Positions 57,950 to 64,000 of a stretch of 64,000 nucleotides of DNA are shown here, one piece after another. Location of the stretch: the NCBI GenBank assembly GCA_015680685.1, contig MNCI01011783.1, positions 304,944 to 368,943 on the forward strand, written 5' to 3'. Made by a program: the position numbers and the translations under genes. This DNA comes from Gnetum montanum (taxonomy: Eukaryota; Streptophyta; Gnetopsida; Gnetales; Gnetaceae). Under the pieces are notes generated by a model. That model searched no databases and was not told where the DNA came from. It saw nothing but the letters and a program-made list of their open reading frames with translations. Positions within the stretch are counted from its first letter, which is position 1. Every line of letters starts with the position of its first letter.

Positions 57950-59400
57950 ATATTTCCCCTCCTTTTACACATTAGTTCAGAAAATAATTTTATTGGAAAT
58001 ATCCTTTACATATAAAAATGGAAATCTTTTTTATGGAAAACTTCCATTAAACTTAAGGATTGATGCAATAAAGACCTCTCCTAATAAAACTTAAGGAACT
58101 ATACAAACAAAGCTTTATACAAACTATTCAATGGATGGGAAGTGGATAGTTAAAATAACTTTCTTGGGAATCCTCTTATCTTAAATCCTTTCATACACTA
58201 TTTTAGTTGTAAATAATGCATTGTCTTCATCCTTGCTTTCTTCAATTGTTCTTGTTTCCTTTGCATCCATCTCCTTTGCATCTACCTCTTTTGTTGATTC
58301 TTGTGGCCTATTCCAATTAAATACTTCTGTATCTTGAGATACAAATGGCTATCCCCAAGACTCATCTTGGTTAGAATTTTCTTGATTTTCTACTTGACTA
58401 TCACATTCATGAAATCTACCCCCAAACATTGGCTTCTATAGAAAGTCCACTAGTAAGAAACATGAACTCATCAGAAAGCCAAAGTAGGAATGGACTTTAT
58501 CTTGATGCTTCATGGGCTTTTTCTTTGCAATAAGCTCTTAGAACATGTTATGGGTAGCGTCCCATTACATAAGGAATAAATGGTCTTCCCATTACTCTCT
58601 CAACAAGAACCATCCTTTCTCAAACCTACGCTCTTTGCTATCTTTCTTTATTCACACTTTGAACTGGAAAATGATGTAATCTTAAGAAATCCATATCTCT
58701 TCTTATAGTAGTAAATAAATTAGAAATTTTCACAAAATCTTTCTAACCAACCTTGCGACCTTTATCCATATTAATTTCTTTCTAATCATTATATAAATGC
58801 CAATTTGAATTTTACCATTCGGTTGTTGGAATTGCTTCCCACTAAATAATTAATTACCCACCACTTCTACTTTACTCATCTCATGTAATGATTACTTAGG
58901 ATAATATAAATATAGTAATTCAATTAATACTTTTAATTAAATATCTTTAAACTCATACTTAACATGAACATATGTTAGTATTTATTTTATTTTATTTCAA
59001 AATACTAAATAGACATACTTTACCATATGGATAAAACATATATGTCATGGTTAAATATGGCATTAATCTAATGCATGTTACTACCAAGTGCATACATAAT
59101 AATTCCTATATATAAAATTTTATTATTTATTACTATATATATTAAACAACATTATTATTGTATACTTATATATATTATTATACTATGTACATATATTAAT
59201 TTTTATAGAGATATTTAAGTCATGGGTGGCTATCCAAAATAATGTTTTATATGTAAAACATTATATGGAAACTGTAATTCCATACCATCTAATGTGTGTA
59301 ATTTATAAGTATCCTCAGACAATTGTTTTATGATCTAAAATGGACTTGTTTTTGTTAGTGTGAACTTATTTGGTTTCTTGATATTCTATAGAAAGACAAT
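57950..59400. other. Non-coding stretch between D integrase and the candidate LTR
   Basis: No motif is readable. A patch at 58190-58700 on the minus strand looks coding (VERVMGRPFIPYVMGRYP) but is unassigned; 58860-59250 is A+T-rich. Confidence 0.4.
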
Positions 59401-59404
59401 GTCT

Positions 59405-60592
59405 CCTATTCAAAAATTTCTTTTCAAAGCCTTTTTGTTGAACCATCTTTTGACTTGAGATGTACTTTTTAACAAATTATCCTTTGCTCTATCTATCTCA
59501 TCTTCTCTCTTGATGAGCAAGGTCATAAAACTTCTATCTTTATCATTTTTCTCACTATACCTTTGTACAAAATCTGAAGCTAAACTTATAATCTTGTTTG
59601 TAATTCTCATAGGCAAACCATAGACTAAATTATAAGGTGATGTTCCAATAGCCTTCTTAAACCTAATATGATTTTTCCATAATGTAGATTGTAGATAATC
59701 AATACAATTTCCTATATTTCCATCCATCAATGTAGGAAATAAGCTTTTTATTTGTAGATTTAGCTAAGCCATTTCCTTGAGGATAATAATTGGAAGAAGT
59801 TAATATGAAAATGGATTTTTCTGATATCCATGTTATGAATTCTTCAAACTAGAAAGCAAATCCATTATCAATACTAATACTTCAGGTAGACCAAATGGCT
59901 TAAGATTTGATCTTCCAAAACCTTGATTAAATCTAATTTTGAACTTCTTCTTAGAGCTTTTTCTTGAAACCATTTAGTGAAGTAATCAGTAGCTATGAGA
60001 ATAAACTTATGCCCAACTCTCAAAGGAGTATTGTACTAATGAAATCTAAACCCCATTGCTGAAATGGTCATTCCACAATTACTGGTTTTAAGGGAGCTCT
60101 AGCCTTTTTGATTTTTGGGCCATGGGTTTGACATTTATATCATCTTTGATTTTTTAAAGAAATATCTTGATACATACTAGGTCAATAATATCTGTATCAA
60201 AGTATATGTTGCATAATTGATTTAGGGGATTCATAAAATAAATTAGAATGATCATGGAATCATTTTAATATGGGACCAATTTGATCATTATGAAAACATT
60301 TCAAAAAAACCCCTCTAAAATCTTTTTTGTATAATATATCATCTCTAACCACAAATTTACATTATTTCTTGAAGAAAGCTCTTTTTTGACATGCAGTTAA
60401 ATTATTTGGGACTTTCCTTGTATTAAAGAACTTTAAAACTTCATCATACCAATTTCCTTCACAAGTATCAAGTGCACATACTTCATTTTCTCTAGCCATT
60501 ATCATGGCTAATCCCATTCCCTTAACTATTTTACATATTTCCAATGAAAATCTAAAACCTTGAAGCTTTATAAGCCACTTTCCTCTTTTCAA
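59405..60592 (-). pseudogene. Integrase remnant of element D with N-terminal connector
   Basis: The 60592-60362 frame (MKRGKWLIKLQGFRFSLEIC, ending CQKRAFFKK) is the RNase H end and connector. Zinc finger pieces follow near 60200-60120 (CQTHGPKIKK). Core blocks: WGLDFIST (first Asp) near 60040, SIDNGFAF (second Asp) near 59860, and NYYPQGNGLAKSTNKKL near 59790-59750, where the catalytic Glu is Lys. 59730-59410 holds the C-terminal core (GTSPYNLVYGLPMRITNKI). It would insert the cDNA; the Glu-to-Lys change, as in C, would inactivate it. Confidence 0.82.
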
Positions 60593-60599
60593 TCCAATT

Positions 60600-60965
60600 T
60601 CATTTTATGCTAAGAATTGTTTGACTGCAAGTTCGATTAGCATAATATGAACTAATGAACTTTCCAAATAATATTTAAAATGTTGATGTTATTTAATGAC
60701 TATGAATGCTTGCTTTTCCAAGTCTGAATAATTTAGTTTATAACCTTTCAACTGATACCCAAAAAATCAAATTGGTTCATCTTGATCTTCATTCTTCTAA
60801 GTTAAGACAATAGCAACGAAATCATTAGAAGCAAAAGCATATAACCAAAAATCTTCCTTTAATTTAGGTTTTCTCAAATATGGAGCCTCTTGAATGGCCC
60901 TTTTAATTTCTACTAAAGCTTTCTCTGATGCTAGTATTTTCTCTACTTGGACATCTTTCTTTAGC
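60600..60965 (-). pseudogene. Gypsy RNase H remnant of element D
   Basis: The frame near 60890-60800 reads YLRKPKLKEDFWLYAFASND then FVAIVL, matching the KPF...DAS-x-x-A block of gypsy RNase H, with Asn/Ser changes. LEKQAFIVIK near 60700-60730 matches the EKE-x-LA helix. It lies after RT, its normal place. Confidence 0.65.
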
Positions 60966-61086
60966 ATATGTATCAAAGGTTTAGTAATTTCGGTGAATCT
61001 AGGATAAATTTCTTAACAAATTTTATCTTTTCAATGAAATATATAAGAGATTTTTTACTTATAGGATGCTCAATATTCTATACTAC

Positions 61087-62083
61087 TTAGACTTGAGAAT
61101 TATCTATAGTAATTCCTTCTTGACAAATCACATGGCCTAGTAAACTCCCAGATTTAACTCCAAAGATACACTTCTTAAAGTTTAATAAAATACCATACTC
61201 ACAACATCTATCAAAAACTTGTTGAATATGAGCAATATGATCTTTCTTTCTTTTTGAGAATATGGTAATATCATCCAAATAAACCATAACAAATTTACCT
61301 ATTATACACTTAAAGGTTAAATCCATTGCTCTTTAAAAAGTAGCTCCAACATTTGACAATCCAAATGATATTCTTTGGTAATAAATTTTGTCTTATATTT
61401 ATCATTTCTATCTACCATGATCTAATTATAGCCTGAAAAAACCATCTAAGAAAGAATATACTTTACAACCTAATACTTTGATCAACATCTCATCAACTCT
61501 AGGAAGTGGACACTTATCCTTCTCCAAAGCTTCATTTAAATTCCTAAAGTCTACACAAAGCCTATTGTTACCATTTTTCTTTCTTACCAAAACAAGGTTA
61601 GCAATCCATGTTGAATATCAAATTGGATATATGATTCAAGCTTGTAATAACTTCTTAATCTCAGCTTCCATAGCTAGTTCAAATGATGGAATGAATTTCC
61701 TTTTTTTTTTCCTTAACAGTTTTACAAACTTCTATTAAAGGAATTTTATGTGTCATCACATCTAGTCTAAAAGCTTTAAGATCATCATAAGACCAAGAAA
61801 AATTTTTTAAATTAGTTTTTAGGAGTGATAACAAGTTTTGCTTAAAAATTGAATTCTTTTCCTTTACAATATTTAACATCTTTGGCCTTTCATTAGATCC
61901 AAGTTTTACTTCAGAAGCTTGATCATCAGGATTTTGTATATCTTTTCCAATAAACAATTTTTTCACAAACTCATCTTCATAATCAATTATCTTTTTAGAA
62001 ATGAAATTTACCTTAGATTTTGACATTATATTAGGTATGACTTGACCTTCAAATTCTTGTTTGTTTCTCATGAATTTAAGCAT
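61087..62083 (-). pseudogene. Reverse transcriptase of element D with connector
   Basis: 62083-61679 is the connector: RPKMLNIVKEKNSIFKQNL and LKNFSWSYDDLKAFRLDVM, then HKIPL, typical of gypsy RT leaders. RT proper continues across several stops and shifts. 61370-61330 reads RISFGLSNVGATF and 61326-61087 is open with IGKFVMVYLDDITIFSKRKK, an intact YLDD active site, and LLNFKKCIFGVKSGSLLGHV. It copies element RNA to DNA. Confidence 0.88.
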
Positions 62084-62186
62084 TTGACCATCATCTTCAA
62101 ATACTTACAAATATTCTATGTTATCTAGTACTAATGGTTGACATTCTTCTTCAATGACTACATGTCCATATCCTTCTATCTTTGAC

Positions 62187-62676
62187 ATGTCTAATGTCAA
62201 AGCTGCTTTTGCTAAGTCATCTACTATATAATTACCTTCTCTAGCTATATGTTCTATCTGGTAGTGCTGAAACTGTTCTATCATTTTGTAGGCAAGTTGT
62301 TTATAAGGCTATAAAAATGAGCTTTTCACTATGCAATTACCTTCAACTTGTTCACAAACTAATCTTGAATCTCTTTTATAATGATTAACTTGATTCCTTT
62401 TTCCAAAGCTATTCTAATACCAATACACAAAGCTTCATATTTAGCCTTTTTGTTAGTACAAGGGAATGGTAGATGAATCACCTTTACAATTTCTAGTGAA
62501 TCATCTCTTACTATAACTCTCCCAGTTGTTGCACCTTTAGAATTACATGAGCCATCAAAGTACAATTCCCATTTGTTCTCATCTTTGAATTCTTCTTTTT
62601 CGGAGCTATAAGTTTCTTTGAGTGAAAGCATTTTTTTCAACAATTTTACCTTTCCCATTTGAAGTAATATTATCAA
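62187..62676 (-). pseudogene. Archaeal-type RNase H of element D, upstream of RT
   Basis: 62676-62359 carries KWELYFDGSCNSKGATTG, then NKKAKYEALCIGIRIALEKG. After one frame change the domain continues to 62187 with DSRLVCEQVEGNCIV, YKQLAYKMIEQFQHYQIEHI and AREGNYIVDDLAKAAL. The four acidic RNase H positions are seen in FDG, KYE, DSR and VDD. It lines up along its length with the second RNase H of A (FDG, AEY, GDS, IADALA). In Tat elements that domain lies after the gypsy RNase H, but here it lies between protease and RT. One stop (near 62310) and one shift. Confidence 0.83.
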
Positions 62677-62925
62677 TCATCAAAAGTTTACTATACACAT
62701 ATATTTTTTTTGGTTCTCCTTTCCAAGATAGCCACATGTGAAAATAATCTATTGATACGTAACCTAAGAAATTCTTACTCCAACTTCTACTCAATAAGAG
62801 ATGGTGTGAGTCTAGTATATATGCTACTTAAATAGTTACTCTACTTTTGACACACAAGGTTCAGAAGCAATTTCTAATAGAACATTTGGTAATTGATCCA
62901 CAATCTTCACTTTGCTCTTGTCCAC

Positions 62926-63759
62926 TTAAATAATCTTTTTATTTGATTTTTCAGGAATCAAACCAAGTTTCTTACATATAGATAATGGAATTATAGTAGA
63001 TGTGGCTCCAAAATCAACCAAATAATTGTCTAGATATTTATCCTTTAACTTCATTGTCAAAAGAAAAGGAGGAGCTTCTTTATCAGGAATTAAATCATAA
63101 CTAGCCTTTGATTCTTCATCATTATTAAACACATAACTATGATTCTCTAGCCTCCTTTTACCTTTAATAAACTCTAAAGCCTTTCTTTGTTGATCTCCTA
63201 TTTGTAGTAATTGACATATACTAATATTGGCCCTAACATGTTTAAGATCTTCAATCAAATTATATTTTCCATCTCCAATAAAGTTTGGCTTCTTTATCCA
63301 TTTATTGAAAGATTGATTTAGAGTACTTTGTTCTACCTGATCCTCTTTATTCTTACTTTTCTCTCTTCTACTTGGCTTAAAAGCCTTTCTCTTAGTAGAT
63401 GGATCAACAATGACATTTGAAGGTCTAGAAGTAGTTAGTATTTCTTTTGATCTTAGATTATATTCATTTTCCTCCTTGTTATTACACTCCTCATCTAAGG
63501 ATATATCTTCTTCAAAACTTGATAGAGAAGAAGTATCACTAGACCTAGAATTAGAAGATTTGCTTGCATAATGAATACTAGATATCTCATTATCAAATTC
63601 AATATCAAGGAATTTGGACATAACAAGATCACTATCATCCTCATCTTCTACTAAATTAGTATCTTGATATTTATGTTTTTCATTTTTCTTTTCCTCCTTG
63701 ATATTAACTCTTGCCAATGCTCTTTCTAGTTTCACTATTTTGTTGACCATGTCTCGCAT
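62926..63759 (-). pseudogene. Gag C-terminus and protease of element D
   Basis: An open frame of 277 codons. The first 130 residues are acidic and Ser-rich (SSNSRSSDTSSLSSFEED). Next comes KPSRREKSKNKEDQVEQS and FIGDGKYNLIEDLKHVRANI, a block common before gypsy proteases, and at the end DKYLDNYLVDFGATSTIIPL, with D-F-G as catalytic box, and SICKKLGLIPEKS. A stop ends it at 62926 before the second protease half. Upstream frames to 64000 continue helical Gag sequence. The start of the gene is beyond the window. Confidence 0.78.
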
Positions 63760-64000
63760 TAATTTTCCTTTTTTAGATTTTATTCTTTCTAATTATTGCT
63801 TTGTCTTAATATGAGATGGACCTAGTAAAGCTTTAAATTGAGCAAAATCTTGCATAGGAATCATAACTTTTTCTTTCTCTCTTTCAAGTTGTAATAATTT
63901 CCTCATGATTCAAGTTCAATTGTTTTTCTAATTGTATAGCTTCACTAAAGTAGTAATTTGGTGTAGTTAAGTTTGGAGTTCTCCTTAACCAAATTGAAAT
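63760..64000 (-). pseudogene. Gag portion of element D, cut by the window edge
   Basis: In broken frames the minus strand reads MIPMQDFAQFKALLGPSHI and a Lys/Glu-rich helix leading into the 63759 frame (MRDMVNKIVKLERALARVNI). Helical, coiled-coil-like; no catalytic motif. Confidence 0.5.

Larger units (their letters stand above)
55222..64000 (-). mobile_element. Element D: gypsy retrotransposon with RNase H before RT, 5' end outside the window
   Basis: On the minus strand: Gag end (64000-63100), protease (63060-62926), archaeal-type RNase H (62676-62187), RT with connector (62083-61087), gypsy RNase H (about 60960-60600), connector and integrase (60592-59405), non-coding DNA and a candidate LTR. 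Domain order was read from motifs, all on one strand and in consecutive places. Stops and frame changes are common but less dense than in H. Confidence 0.8.

Overview
The window looks like intergenic DNA from a large, repeat-rich land-plant genome. I see no intact host gene, rRNA, tRNA or CRISPR array. Almost everything recognisable is decayed Ty3/gypsy LTR retrotransposon sequence of Athila-like and Tat/Ogre-like type. A gymnosperm or other giant-genome plant would fit, but the sequence alone does not fix the species. In-frame stops sit mostly where CAG, CAA or CGA codons are expected, as in old methylated copies decaying by C-to-T change.

Layout, with letters of my own. C (minus, to 8044, running off the left edge) is an Athila-like element: 5' LTR 7184-8044, tRNA-Asp-type primer site, gag, protease, RT, RNase H, and an integrase missing its zinc finger. 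It is inserted in F (plus), of which only the tail of an accessory ORF, the polypurine tract (PPT) and the 3' LTR (8587-9414) are seen. 9415-13816 is A+T-rich with a degenerate repeat array. B (plus, 13822-40011) is an Athila-like element with matching TGTAT target duplications. It has gag and a long accessory ORF (36506-39046) but no pol, and an LTR-like promoter block lies upstream of that ORF. B is split by A (minus, 16412-34158), a 17.7-kb Tat/Ogre-like element with gag, protease, RT, RNase H, an archaeal-type second RNase H and integrase.

Between A's protease and RT lies a roughly 5.9-kb spacer carrying a multi-exon gene on the opposite strand (24484-28037). It codes for about 980 residues, ends in a long helical region, and is flanked by minisatellites and by arrays of a GCGTATACGC palindrome.

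To the right of B: H (plus, about 41982-45880) is a worn Ty3/gypsy element. E (plus, about 47250-52338) is a Tat-like element related to A in which protease is followed directly by minisatellite, PPT and 3' LTR, so it has no RT or integrase. 53042-55200 holds unrecognised exon-like coding patches on the minus strand. D (minus, about 55222 to the right edge) is a gypsy element with the order protease, archaeal-type RNase H, RT, RNase H, integrase. The second RNase H precedes RT, whereas in A it sits in the usual place between RNase H and integrase.

The most unusual items are the antisense spliced gene in A, the RNase H position in D, the B accessory ORF kept in one frame over 847 codons with its own promoter-like block, and a shared design in which unrelated LTRs each carry clusters of a different short two-orientation motif upstream of the TATA box.
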